A stretch of 36,927 nucleotides of DNA from Marinilabilia sp964403175 (GCA_964403175.1 CAYOFH010000015.1:1-36927); one strand, 5' to 3'. Counted from the stretch's first letter, positions 16,127 to 24,719 are shown. Translations and numbers: made by a program. The notes: generated from the letters alone by a model not told the origin.

Positions 16127-16160
16127 CACTTGCGTTAAACCAACTTTGCCCATTTCCCTT

Positions 16161-16880
16161 ATGGAAACAATTCAATTAAATACCACACAAAATGTTTCAC
16201 TGGAATTTCCTATTGCCAGTGTGGCAGATCGCATCCTTGCCTGGTTGCTCGACCTGATCATAATAGGAATTTATATACTGGCAGTTGTCCTCACATTTAC
16301 CGTATGGCTGAATGTAGACATGGAAATTCTTCTTTTTGTTTTTCTTGCCCCATTAGTTTTTTACCATTTCTTATTTGAAGTATTCTTCCATGGTCAAAGC
16401 CCGGGTAAGCGAATGATGAATATCAGAGTTTTCAAAGCTGATGGCACCCAGCTTACTTCCGGAAGCTGCTTTATCCGCTGGATTTTCCGACTGGCAGATA
16501 TTACATTAACATCGGGAGCTCTGGCAACAATTTTCATCATTATTAACGGTAAAGGACAACGACTCGGAGATATTGCAGCAGGTACCACCATCCTGAAAAT
16601 ATCCCGGAAAAGCACTTTCAATCAGACATTATGGACAGAGGTAGAAGAAAATTACGAACCCCGCTACCCTGAGGCCGAAGCATTATCAGATCAGGATGTA
16701 CAACTTATCCAGGAGGTAATCCTAACCACCTCGAATCACAATCGGCCTGACACCTACATACAACTTATTACCAACACCCGCGAAGCCATTGAAAAAAAAA
16801 CCAACACCACCGCCAGGCAATCGGACATTGAGTACCTGAGAACTATGGTGAAGGATTACAATGCTTGTCACAGGGGGTAA
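16161..16880 (+). CDS. RDD family membrane protein
   Basis: This 239-residue RDD-domain protein has its signature Arg24 and Asp31 in VADRILAWLLDL, three to four membrane helices, and the second conserved block GQSPGKRMMNIRVF (about residues 84-97) with RWIFRLADI and GQRLGDIAAGTTI after it. The C-terminal 60 residues are hydrophilic. It is divergent from SpoIIM, sharing a 218-base promoter region. RDD, SpoIIM, DUF4129, MoxR and DUF58 are recurrently clustered, so it is best seen as part of the same system. Some RDD proteins have been linked to ion transport, but nothing here shows a substrate. Confidence 0.92.
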   Translation: METIQLNTTQNVSLEFPIASVADRILAWLLDLIIIGIYILAVVLTFTVWLNVDMEILLFVFLAPLVFYHFLFEVFFHGQSPGKRMMNIRVFKADGTQLTSGSCFIRWIFRLADITLTSGALATIFIIINGKGQRLGDIAAGTTILKISRKSTFNQTLWTEVEENYEPRYPEAEALSDQDVQLIQEVILTTSNHNRPDTYIQLITNTREAIEKKTNTTARQSDIEYLRTMVKDYNACHRG

Positions 16881-17063
16881 ACATCAGAGATAATAGGATT
16901 AGGTTAAGTTAAGTTAAATGCCGGAAGGGTTTTTCAAACCTCCTAACGGCCAGCCCCCCATAAATTCCGGCAGGTGGACTTTGTCCGTGAAGGAGAGAGC
17001 ATGGGCCTTCAACATCCGAATGGACTCCCAAATTCTCCCGGTCCCGGAATCCGCTTCCTCAGC

Positions 17064-17126
17064 CTCAAAGATCCAAACCCAGATCATCAAGCCGGAACCA
17101 GAACAAAAAAATCCAAAACTCAAACT
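17064..17126. repeat. Weak 7-bp-periodic A/C-rich tract before the namZ-like gene
   Basis: Nine consecutive heptads (CTCAAAG, ATCCAAA, CCCAGAT, CATCAAG, CCGGAAC, CAGAACA, AAAAAAT, CCAAAAC, TCAAACT) share an A-rich core and resemble the clearer tract at 9581-9750. The match is loose and may be compositional. The DNA lies in the 283-base gap before 17164. Confidence 0.25.
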
Positions 17127-17163
17127 CCGTTTACCTCGCAAATTTTTATTTCCTTTATCTCCC

Positions 17164-18390
17164 ATGAAGAAGTATTTTTTAGTGTTCCTGTTGATAACAA
17201 TCTCCATGTACCTGCCAGCACAGGTAACTACCGGTATTGAAGTGCTTCGGTCAATCAACTTTGAGCCATTACAGAATAAAAAAGTGGGCCTTATTACCAA
17301 CCCCACTGGTGTAGATGCACAGTTAAAACCAACGGTGGACATTCTGTTTGAAGCCCCGGAAGTTGAACTATCAGCTCTCTTTGGCCCTGAGCATGGAGTG
17401 AGAGGAAATATTGCTGCCGGAGAAAAAGTAGAATCCCGGATTGATTCCATCACAGGCCTGCCGGTCTTTAGCTTATACGGAAAAACGCGCAAACCCACTC
17501 CTGAAATGCTTGAGGGCATAGATATTCTCGTTTATGACATCCAGGACATAGGCTCCCGATCCTATACTTTCATAAGTACACTTGGACTTGCCATGGAAGC
17601 AGCTGCTGAAAACGACATTGAGTTCATGGTACTCGACCGCCCCAATCCCCTGGGGGGCAATAAATTTGAGGGTCCCATAGTGCTACCTAAGTTTAACTCG
17701 TTTGTAAGCCAGTATCCCATTCCCTATGTCCATGGGTTTACCGTTGGCGAATTGGCACGCTTCCTTAACGAAAACGGACTTCTGAACAATCATTTAAAAT
17801 GTCATCTCTCCATCATTAAAATGAGTGGTTGGAAACGGGATATGGATTTCGAAGCCTCCGGCCTGCCATGGGTTCCATCATCTCCTCACATCCCGTATGC
17901 CCAAACATCATTTTTTTATCCTGCTTCAGGAATTCTGGGCGAACTTTATGTGCTGAATATTGGAGTGGGCTACACTCTCCCGTTTCAACTTTTTGGGGCA
18001 GACTGGATAGACAGCAAATTACTGGCTGAAAATCTTGAGGCTCTCAATTTGCCGGGCGTTCTGTTCCGGCCGATTCACTACAAACCATATTACAGCACTT
18101 TAAAAGGAATGGAAATTGAAGGAGTGCAGGTGCACCTCACTGATACAGAAAAAGCACCTCTTTCACTTATTCAGTTTTATGTGCTTCAGGAGCTCCACAA
18201 GCTATATCCCGAAAAAAATGTATTTGAGATGTGTACCCCTGCCAGACTTTCCATGTTTGATATGGTTTGCGGTACGGACCAGGTTCGCAAACAATTCTCT
18301 GAGAGATTTTTGGTTATGGATATACTGGAATTATGGACAAAAGAAGCTCATGAGTTTAAGGAACTCGTAAAGGAGGATTTCTTGTATTGA
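17164..18390 (+). CDS. namZ: DUF1343 protein, NamZ-type exo-beta-N-acetylmuramidase
   Basis: DUF1343 proteins include NamZ of Bacillus subtilis and Tannerella, which release N-acetylmuramic acid from the non-reducing end of peptidoglycan fragments. This 408-residue copy has a signal peptide (1-20, ending YLPAQ), the hallmark FGPEHG block (73-78, with Glu76) and YDIQDIGSRSYT (124-135), plus the later LDRPNPLGG and HGFTVGELARF segments, so it appears intact and exported. The reading frame stays open 82 codons upstream to 16918, but that part is proline-rich and low-complexity, and would bury the signal peptide, so the ATG at 17164 is preferred. It converges with the AmpG-like permease, which fits peptidoglycan salvage. 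Confidence 0.87.
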   Translation: MKKYFLVFLLITISMYLPAQVTTGIEVLRSINFEPLQNKKVGLITNPTGVDAQLKPTVDILFEAPEVELSALFGPEHGVRGNIAAGEKVESRIDSITGLPVFSLYGKTRKPTPEMLEGIDILVYDIQDIGSRSYTFISTLGLAMEAAAENDIEFMVLDRPNPLGGNKFEGPIVLPKFNSFVSQYPIPYVHGFTVGELARFLNENGLLNNHLKCHLSIIKMSGWKRDMDFEASGLPWVPSSPHIPYAQTSFFYPASGILGELYVLNIGVGYTLPFQLFGADWIDSKLLAENLEALNLPGVLFRPIHYKPYYSTLKGMEIEGVQVHLTDTEKAPLSLIQFYVLQELHKLYPEKNVFEMCTPARLSMFDMVCGTDQVRKQFSERFLVMDILELWTKEAHEFKELVKEDFLY

Positions 18391-18426
18391 TCACTATTCA
18401 TTGATCATTGGTAACTGATCCTTAAC

Positions 18427-19710
18427 CTACGACTCTTTCTTTCCCCGAATTCCAAACTTCGGATCAATCTTAAGGAAATTCAACAACACAAAACCAGGGA
18501 TTGTGCAGAGTACAACCCAGACAAAGAAATGCTGATAACCAATCAATTCCTGAATCCAGCCTGAAATCATTCCGGGCAACATCATTCCGAGTGCCATTAG
18601 TCCTGTGCAAATAGAATAGTGGGCAGTTTTGTGATTTCCTGCCGAGAAATAAATCATAAACAGCATATAAGCCGTGAACCCGAAACCATATCCGAATTGT
18701 TCAAGAGCCACTGATGCAGATATAAGCCACAAACTATCCGGTGGAAAATAAGAGAGCCAGACAAAAACCAGATTGGGGATATTCATAGCAAATGCCATAG
18801 GCCACAACCAGAATTTCAGCCCTTTTCGAGAAGCCAGCAGTCCCCCTAAAATCCCGCCAAGTGTCAATGCCACAATGCCTACAGTTCCGTAGATAAATCC
18901 TACATCACCAGTAGAAAGTCCCAGTCCGCCAGCTTCACGCGGATCGAGCATAAACGGAGAAGCCAGTTTTACCAGTTGCGCTTCCCCAAAACGGAATAAC
19001 AGAAGAAAGGCCAGAGCAGGGCCCAAATTCTTCTTTTTAAAAAAGGTAATAAACGTAATAAAAAACTCTTCCAGCACATTGCCTTCCTTAACCTCTAAAG
19101 ATCCAAAATCATTTAAAGGACGGGGCAACAAAAACCGGTGATAAATAAAAAAGACCAGAAACAATGCAGTCAGAATTCCAAAAGTAATACTCCAGGCCAA
19201 AGGTATATTGCCGGTGCGAACTTCAAAAAAGCCGGCCAGAATTACCAGCAGCCCCTGACCTGCCAGCATGGCAATTCGATAAAAAGTGCTTCGGATTCCC
19301 ACAAAATAGGCTTGTTCCCGCTCATCAAGGGCAAGCATATAAAACCCATCGGCAGCAATATCGTGAGTGGCCGAACTAAAAGCAAGCAGCCAGAAAAACG
19401 CCAGGGTAAATTGAAAAAAGTCCGGTACCGGAATGGTAAATGCCACTCCGGCAAGCCCTGCCCCGATCAGCAACTGCATAACAATGATCCACCACCGTTT
19501 CTTCTTAAGCAAATCAACAACAGGGCTCCACAAGGGTTTTATAACCCAAGGCAAATAAAGCCAACTGGTATACAACGCAATATCGGTATTGGATATTCCC
19601 AGTCGTTTGTACATGATGACCGACACCGTCATCACAATCACATATGGAAGACCCTGTGTAAAGTAAAGTGTCGGAACCCAGCCCCATGGGTTGACTTTAA
19701 ATTGACGCAT
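18427..19710 (-). CDS. AmpG-like MFS permease (muropeptide transporter family)
   Basis: This 427-residue, 12-helix major facilitator protein of the AmpG type opens with WGWVPTLYFTQGLPYVIV and has the family's YKRLGISNTDIALYTSWLYLPWVIKPLW segment (about residues 34-61). AmpG imports GlcNAc-anhydroMurNAc muropeptides from periplasm to cytoplasm for recycling. Substrate assignment here rests on family and context: a NamZ-type muramidase converges on one side and a SpoIID-domain gene lies 14 bases upstream in the same direction, with DUF4922 and GT2 genes before that. It is the last gene of the four-gene minus-strand operon and stops with TAG. Confidence 0.85.
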   Translation of the reverse strand: MRQFKVNPWGWVPTLYFTQGLPYVIVMTVSVIMYKRLGISNTDIALYTSWLYLPWVIKPLWSPVVDLLKKKRWWIIVMQLLIGAGLAGVAFTIPVPDFFQFTLAFFWLLAFSSATHDIAADGFYMLALDEREQAYFVGIRSTFYRIAMLAGQGLLVILAGFFEVRTGNIPLAWSITFGILTALFLVFFIYHRFLLPRPLNDFGSLEVKEGNVLEEFFITFITFFKKKNLGPALAFLLLFRFGEAQLVKLASPFMLDPREAGGLGLSTGDVGFIYGTVGIVALTLGGILGGLLASRKGLKFWLWPMAFAMNIPNLVFVWLSYFPPDSLWLISASVALEQFGYGFGFTAYMLFMIYFSAGNHKTAHYSICTGLMALGMMLPGMISGWIQELIGYQHFFVWVVLCTIPGFVLLNFLKIDPKFGIRGKKES

Positions 19711-19724
19711 ACATTTATTTATTT

Positions 19725-21065
19725 TTAATATCTCTTTTTTAATTCAGCACCCCGGAAGTAATGTGCCAAAATTTCCTGATAAGAATACCCTTTGAATCCC
19801 ATCATGGCGGCTCCAATCTGGCACAGACCCACACCATGCCCCCACCCGGCTCCGGTTAAAGTAAACGATTTGGGAATATTGCCTGTTCCCGGTTCTTTAT
19901 CTATTACAAATGCTGAACTATACAAATGCGAGTCAGACAGTGCCTTACGAATTTCCAGTTCCTTGCCAATGGTCATTTTTCCGGCGGTGCCTTCAATCCT
20001 GAGTTTTACCAGCCGGCCGGAAACACCTCTTTCAACAGGAATCATATCAAATATATCACCCACATCGAGCCCTATCTTCTTTTTCAGCAATTCACGAACC
20101 TCCTGCTGGCTGAGTTTTACCTGCCAACGATAAAAATCAGATGTTTCCTGATCGTAATCGTTCAACACCTGAGATAAAACAGTCTGATCCTGTGTATTAC
20201 AAAAAGCCGGAGGATTACTTTTTATCCATTGTTTTGAAGCTTTCTCATTGGTCAAATCCATATCAAATCCCTCAGGAATACTTTCATTATCCACAACTTT
20301 AATCAAATAGGGATGACTGATAGGTTCCCATACATTTTCAAAAACCTCGGTTATCCCCCCGCAACACTTTGAGTAACGGGCATCACAGATATTATCCTTA
20401 TACATCAGAACCTGTCCGAAGGTATCTGCTACAGCGGCTTTAACTTCCGGAGTAGATGCACGTGTAATGCCCTGATAACGCTGACAGTGATCGTCGGCAC
20501 ATACATCAAAACTCAAATGATCTTCCCTGTCGTACCACTTGATACGCTCATTCTCCTTTTCTACAATTGTTTCTTGGACTCCTGCTAACTTCAGACTCTG
20601 TTCTTTCTCTTTCTGGGCCAAAAGCCAGCTGCGGGAAATAATGGCATGTGCACGCAAAAGTTGCGGCGAAGAAGTTGCACTCATTTCCGATGAGATAACA
20701 CTGGTCAGATAATCCTCCAGAGGTAAGAGATTAATAGCGGTCAGATGATCTTTCTCCCTGACAATTTTCAGGGAACCCCGAAACTTCTGATTCTCCTTTC
20801 TTTCCCAGTGAAAATTAATCCCGATAACCACGTTCTCTAATTCAAAACAGGAATCTGCATAATCCAGAGGCTCGAGTTCAAAAGGAAGCTGAATTTTCTG
20901 AGTTTCTTTTTCTGTTTCAATGTGAATTTCATTTCCTTGTGAAATCACACGACAACTCCCGGAGATAATATCTCCCGTGTTATTGCAAAAAAAAGGGCCA
21001 TGCAGCAGAAATGACACTTCCCGGGCAAATAAAACACCCACAGCTATATTAGGTTGCTGATTCAT
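19725..21065 (-). CDS. SpoIID/LytB-domain protein lacking a signal peptide
   Basis: This 446-residue protein carries a SpoIID domain. The catalytic-type segment LPLEDYLTSVISSEM (about 115-130) with its conserved Glu, the AHAIISRSWLLAQ stretch, CCGGITEVFENVW, and the C-terminal GAGWGHGVGLCQIGA block (about 410-425) are all present. SpoIID of Bacillus is a lytic transglycosylase acting on denuded glycan. Here the N-terminus (MNQQPNIAVGVLFAREV) has no signal peptide or membrane anchor, so the protein is predicted to be cytosolic, beside an AmpG-like importer. It may therefore act on imported muropeptides (inference). A Cys-rich insert, CADDHC, lies near 200. The ATG overlaps the stop of a possible small upstream ORF. 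Confidence 0.88.
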   Translation of the reverse strand: MNQQPNIAVGVLFAREVSFLLHGPFFCNNTGDIISGSCRVISQGNEIHIETEKETQKIQLPFELEPLDYADSCFELENVVIGINFHWERKENQKFRGSLKIVREKDHLTAINLLPLEDYLTSVISSEMSATSSPQLLRAHAIISRSWLLAQKEKEQSLKLAGVQETIVEKENERIKWYDREDHLSFDVCADDHCQRYQGITRASTPEVKAAVADTFGQVLMYKDNICDARYSKCCGGITEVFENVWEPISHPYLIKVVDNESIPEGFDMDLTNEKASKQWIKSNPPAFCNTQDQTVLSQVLNDYDQETSDFYRWQVKLSQQEVRELLKKKIGLDVGDIFDMIPVERGVSGRLVKLRIEGTAGKMTIGKELEIRKALSDSHLYSSAFVIDKEPGTGNIPKSFTLTGAGWGHGVGLCQIGAAMMGFKGYSYQEILAHYFRGAELKKRY

Positions 21066-21220
21066 AAGTCAATAGATTTATATTTTTTGTGAACACAGAC
21101 TTTCATTACGAACACATTGAAGCATTCCCGGCTCATCTGGCGTACACCAATAAATGCATTATCAGAACAATTGTCTGATGTTTTTTTGGAGAGCAAGTCG
21201 CCCGGCTTGACCTTTTGCAT
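21062..21220 (-). CDS. Possible small protein between DUF4922 and SpoIID genes
   Basis: A 52-codon frame starts MQKVKPGDLLSKK and ends with a TGA that overlaps the SpoIID ATG as ATGA, which is the pattern of coupled genes. It fills an otherwise empty 180-base gap inside a tightly packed operon. An earlier in-frame start at 21280 would overlap the DUF4922 end. The sequence is Lys- and Cys-containing, with no recognised domain. It could equally be leader RNA, so confidence is low. Confidence 0.3.
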   Translation of the reverse strand: MQKVKPGDLLSKKTSDNCSDNAFIGVRQMSRECFNVFVMKVCVHKKYKSIDL

Positions 21221-21245
21221 GGACGACAGGAAAGAGCTCGTCCTC

Positions 21246-22277
21246 TTACTCAACCAGTTTTTTCCAGGACTCATCATCAATACAGACCTGGGAAAAAATA
21301 TCCTGAACCGTTTCCATATTCAATTTCTCAAAATCTTCTCTTCTCGGCATTATGAGTACCCCTCCTAAATCCACTGAAGCAGGGCTCAGAAGAATCTTTT
21401 CCGCATTGTCCGCATCAAACTGCCACGGACGATGTGCTCGTCGGGGGAGTATTACCAGCACCCAATCGTTGTTTTCTTTCCAGCATAGAAGGTTAAGCAT
21501 AGGCTCAGTTTCCTGAGGTTGAATATCATGCAGGAAATGATAAATCTGTTGAAATTTCGCCTCCATTTTCTTTTTACTGCCGCTCTTTATCACAAGAGCT
21601 TTCCGGCCATAGTGCTCCATCGCAACAAAAGAAACATCCTCATCTGAATAAGCCTTTTCATCAGAAAATAATTTATCTAAGCTACTGGTCTGGTCGAACT
21701 CACATGGTTGATTATTTTCATTCTCTTTTGAAGAAATCGTTGCCATTCTCGTTTCATTCTGCAAAGCTTCTGCAACCTCATCTTCCAGGGGTAAGTTCCC
21801 TTTTCCTATGGCCTGAAAATGAAAATGATCCGGTGCACTTGCCCCACAGCGGGGTCCATTATAGAACAGCACAAAACCGGGCAACTCATGGGCCAGTTCC
21901 AGCATATCACCAACCTTTCCGCAGATATGCTGAGGAATATGATTATTATGAGCAATTGTTAAATGTTGCCGGAAAATGGGAAAGGGATTCACAAGTACTG
22001 TATAATTCTCATCAAAAGCCACTCCCTTTTGTTTATCGGGCAAATTTCGCGGACACAAAAAACAAGGGCGTTCGCTGATTGAACGGGCATCGACTTTGGC
22101 CGCGGAGGAACGAATACGTTCAGGATTAAACTGAACAAAAATTTTGTACTTATCACCACCCGCCAGCAAACGAATTTTTGCCTTTTTCAAACCCTCATAA
22201 TTATTGCGGGCTAAAGGCCATTCAAGCGTTTGCTTATGTATTAAGTTATATATTTTTTGCTGGAAGTCGTGTAACAT
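21246..22277 (-). CDS. DUF4922 protein, HIT/GalT-like nucleotidyltransferase or phosphorylase fold
   Basis: This 343-residue protein belongs to the DUF4922 family. Its DHFHFQ motif (150-155) resembles the His-x-His-x-Gln active site of the GalT/Ap4A-phosphorylase branch of the HIT superfamily, preceded by NPFPIFRQHLTIAH (97-110), the usual substrate-cradle strand. A CxxC pair (Cys72/Cys75 in RPCFLCPRN) is like the zinc-binding position of GalT-like enzymes. The enzyme should be cytosolic and transfer or phosphorolyse a nucleotide; its substrate is unknown. Sitting between a SpoIID protein and a GT2 glycosyltransferase near AmpG- and NamZ-like genes, it could make or break a nucleotide sugar of cell-wall origin (inference). 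The start is 13 bases after the GT2 stop. Confidence 0.78.
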   Translation of the reverse strand: MLHDFQQKIYNLIHKQTLEWPLARNNYEGLKKAKIRLLAGGDKYKIFVQFNPERIRSSAAKVDARSISERPCFLCPRNLPDKQKGVAFDENYTVLVNPFPIFRQHLTIAHNNHIPQHICGKVGDMLELAHELPGFVLFYNGPRCGASAPDHFHFQAIGKGNLPLEDEVAEALQNETRMATISSKENENNQPCEFDQTSSLDKLFSDEKAYSDEDVSFVAMEHYGRKALVIKSGSKKKMEAKFQQIYHFLHDIQPQETEPMLNLLCWKENNDWVLVILPRRAHRPWQFDADNAEKILLSPASVDLGGVLIMPRREDFEKLNMETVQDIFSQVCIDDESWKKLVE

Positions 22278-22290
22278 TTTTCCCCTTTTT

Positions 22291-23799
22291 CTAATACCTG
22301 TTGTATCGCTTGTTCTCTGCCCTTCGTGTCAACAGCTCAATGGTACGCAAACGATCTTTGTACAAATTATGGGCATTCACTTGTTCCACACTAAGAGACG
22401 CATCAGTATTATCGTTCCACCGCCGGCAAAGGTATACAGGACGGTAAACACGCCCTATCCGGTAACGTCTGGATATGGCAAGTCCTACGGCATAATCCTC
22501 TCCATAGCTCACATTGGGAAATCCTGTTTCACGAAGCACCGGGGTAAAAAAGGCTCTTGGGGCACCCAAACCGTTAATGCGCAACGCATTATTCCGACCA
22601 TTGTCAGGAGTCCATTCTTTATGATCAATAATTCCGGGGGGTAACTCATTCAAATCAAAATCGACCATGCGATATGCTCCGATAACCATGGCACATTTCT
22701 CCTCATAAAAAGCATTAACAATGGTTTGTAAAGTATCATCACCGGAATACATATCATCGCTATCCAGCTGAACAGCAAAACGCCCGCAGCTCTGATGCAT
22801 CACAGCAGTAGTCCAGCAACCTCCGATACCCAAATCATGACGTGACGGAATAACATGAATCAGGCGTGGATCTGCCAGTGAAAGTTCTTTCAAAATATCA
22901 CTTGTTCCGTCATCGGAATGATTATCCACTACTATCAGATTGAAATCAAAAGCAGTGATCTGCGAAAACACCGATTCAACGGCATCTCTGATCGTTTTGG
23001 CCCGGTTACGCACAGGTATAATTACCGATGCCTCCACAGGGAACGTCCCTGCATGAAGATTTACCTCATCAAATTCGGGTTTCAGCCATCCACGGGTATT
23101 TTTTAAATACTGAGTACATGCCAATTCCATTTCCACCTGCACTTCACGGTTTTTGGGATTCACATAATCAAAAATTTGTTCTCCGGATTTCCGGGAATCG
23201 GTCTCAGAAACTGTATAAATAAATTCGGGCAACCTTATTAAACGCATATATTGCGAAATTCTCAGACGCAAATCATAGAATCCGGCAAAGCTGTAGTTTT
23301 CTTTCATTCGGGAGATCACCAAAGACAGGGCTTCTCCTGAATACATCATCAGTGGACCGAAATCAAAATCATCGCGCAAACTCCCTTCCTGATAATCTAT
23401 TACAGGGTGTGGTATGATTGACCCGTCTTTCTCAACCTGATAGTCGGCATAAACAATTCCCATTTCAGAAATATCCATTGCCTGAGCCAGCCGGGGAAGT
23501 CCGCGGTATGCAAAACGAAGTGGAAGTGTTTGATGATAAAAGACAATTTTGTCACTATCATTAACATAAGTCAGGATTTTTTTTAACATGCTGACGGACT
23601 GAAAACCATCAACCTCTATCACCCCAACATTATCAGGTAAAGCAGGCAGTTTTAGCGAGTCAGGCGTCAAAACATATATTACCACCTCAAAGCCGGGAAC
23701 GGATTCTTTTTGAAATTCAGTGATATTTCTCAATAAATCCTCATTGGCTCCATGTTGCAAAAAACATCTTATTTTATTAGCCTCAATTATATTTTCCAT
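22291..23799 (-). CDS. GT2-family glycosyltransferase with an N-terminal extension
   Basis: This 502-residue protein has a GT-A type family 2 domain in its second half: SVIIPVRNRAKTIRDAVESV (from about residue 258), VVDNHSDDGTSD, the DxD-like DSDDM near 344-348, and a late SYGEDYAVG acceptor-side motif. The first 250 residues resemble a second, degenerate glycosyltransferase-like fold without a DxD and have no membrane helix, so the protein is cytosolic or peripheral. It is the first gene of the minus-strand operon continuing through DUF4922, SpoIID and AmpG, and is divergent from the sugar kinase by 41 bases. Donor and acceptor are unknown; the surrounding genes suggest a cell-wall sugar. 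Confidence 0.85.
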   Translation of the reverse strand: MENIIEANKIRCFLQHGANEDLLRNITEFQKESVPGFEVVIYVLTPDSLKLPALPDNVGVIEVDGFQSVSMLKKILTYVNDSDKIVFYHQTLPLRFAYRGLPRLAQAMDISEMGIVYADYQVEKDGSIIPHPVIDYQEGSLRDDFDFGPLMMYSGEALSLVISRMKENYSFAGFYDLRLRISQYMRLIRLPEFIYTVSETDSRKSGEQIFDYVNPKNREVQVEMELACTQYLKNTRGWLKPEFDEVNLHAGTFPVEASVIIPVRNRAKTIRDAVESVFSQITAFDFNLIVVDNHSDDGTSDILKELSLADPRLIHVIPSRHDLGIGGCWTTAVMHQSCGRFAVQLDSDDMYSGDDTLQTIVNAFYEEKCAMVIGAYRMVDFDLNELPPGIIDHKEWTPDNGRNNALRINGLGAPRAFFTPVLRETGFPNVSYGEDYAVGLAISRRYRIGRVYRPVYLCRRWNDNTDASLSVEQVNAHNLYKDRLRTIELLTRRAENKRYNRY

Positions 23800-23808
23800 G
23801 AGATTATT

Positions 23809-23816
23809 TACTTTTA
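23809..23816 (+). promoter_or_regulatory. Near-consensus -7 element of the sugar kinase gene
   Basis: TACTTTTA matches 7 of the 8 TAnnTTTG positions and lies 24 bases before the ATG at 23841, within the 41-base divergent gap. It is weaker than the other elements in the window. Confidence 0.35.
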
Positions 23817-23840
23817 CAGCTGATTAAAAAACATCCCAAT

Positions 23841-24683
23841 ATGCTATTAATTGCAGACAGCGGCTCAACCAAAACCACTTGGGCAGTTCTCCATAAGAAC
23901 CCTGAAGATACCATTTTTATTGAAACTTCAGGAATTAATCCTTTCTACCAAAATACGCATGAAATATATAAAGTTCTGGAACAGGAGCATAATTTCAAAA
24001 CAAAAGAATTTGATTCTATCTGGTTTTACGGTGCCGGATGTGCCAATGAACTAACAAAAAAAACAGTCGGAGATGCACTTGATCAGTTTTTTTCGGCTAA
24101 CGAAATCCATGTTGAAAGTGATCTGATGGCTGCGGCACACGCCCTTTGCCAGGAAGAGGAAGGAATCGCATGTATTTTAGGAACAGGCTCCAACTCCTGC
24201 CATTACGACGGCCGGAACATTATTGCCCATGTTCCACCCTTGGGATTTATTTTGGGTGATGAGGGAAGTGGCGCCGTGCTTGGAAAGAAATTATTATCCG
24301 ACATACTGAAAAACCAAATGCCGCAAGAGATCACTCAAAAATTCTTTGCAGCCTTCAAAACCGATACGTCAGAAATTCTCAATCATATCTACAAACAACC
24401 GTTTCCCAATCGCTATGCCGCAGGTTTTACCCGTTTTATCGCGGAAAATATAAGTCATCCTGAACTTCAAAAACTGGTAAAATCGTCATTCGACCGGTTT
24501 CTGGAACGCAATGTTCTGCAGTATGCAAAATCTTTCAGCCTTCCCATTCATTTTACCGGCAGCATTGCCTGTATTTTTAAGCCATTGCTGGAAGAATCTC
24601 TAAGAAACCATCAATTGAATGCCGGAAGAATTTTAAAGGCACCAATGGAGGGGCTGATTAATTTTCATTCAGCACAAATGTAG
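23841..24683 (+). CDS. BadF/BadG-type amino-sugar kinase (GlcNAc or MurNAc kinase-like)
   Basis: This 280-residue ASKHA-fold kinase of the BadF/BadG/BcrA group has phosphate-1 motif DSGSTKT (6-12), phosphate-2 block ILGTGSNSC (about 113-121), GDEGSGAVLG (about 138-147) and an adenosine-side FTGSIA near the C-terminus. It is complete and cytosolic. Family members phosphorylate N-acetylglucosamine, and MurK phosphorylates both MurNAc and GlcNAc. Given the NamZ-type muramidase and AmpG-like permease nearby, MurNAc/GlcNAc salvage is the best guess. A MurQ etherase, expected to act after it, is not in the window. A stem-loop with a T-rich tail follows. Confidence 0.85.
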   Translation: MLLIADSGSTKTTWAVLHKNPEDTIFIETSGINPFYQNTHEIYKVLEQEHNFKTKEFDSIWFYGAGCANELTKKTVGDALDQFFSANEIHVESDLMAAAHALCQEEEGIACILGTGSNSCHYDGRNIIAHVPPLGFILGDEGSGAVLGKKLLSDILKNQMPQEITQKFFAAFKTDTSEILNHIYKQPFPNRYAAGFTRFIAENISHPELQKLVKSSFDRFLERNVLQYAKSFSLPIHFTGSIACIFKPLLEESLRNHQLNAGRILKAPMEGLINFHSAQM

Positions 24684-24719
24684 CAGCCTGAGTGAAGTTC
24701 TCAGATCTTTGTTTGACAG

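Noticed and set aside
16014..16160. Upstream ATG of the RDD gene at 16014
   Set aside because: The segment lacks family similarity and lies before the TATATTTG promoter element.
16918..17163. 82-codon N-terminal extension of the namZ-like gene
   Set aside because: It is proline-rich and low-complexity and would place the clear signal peptide in the middle of the protein.
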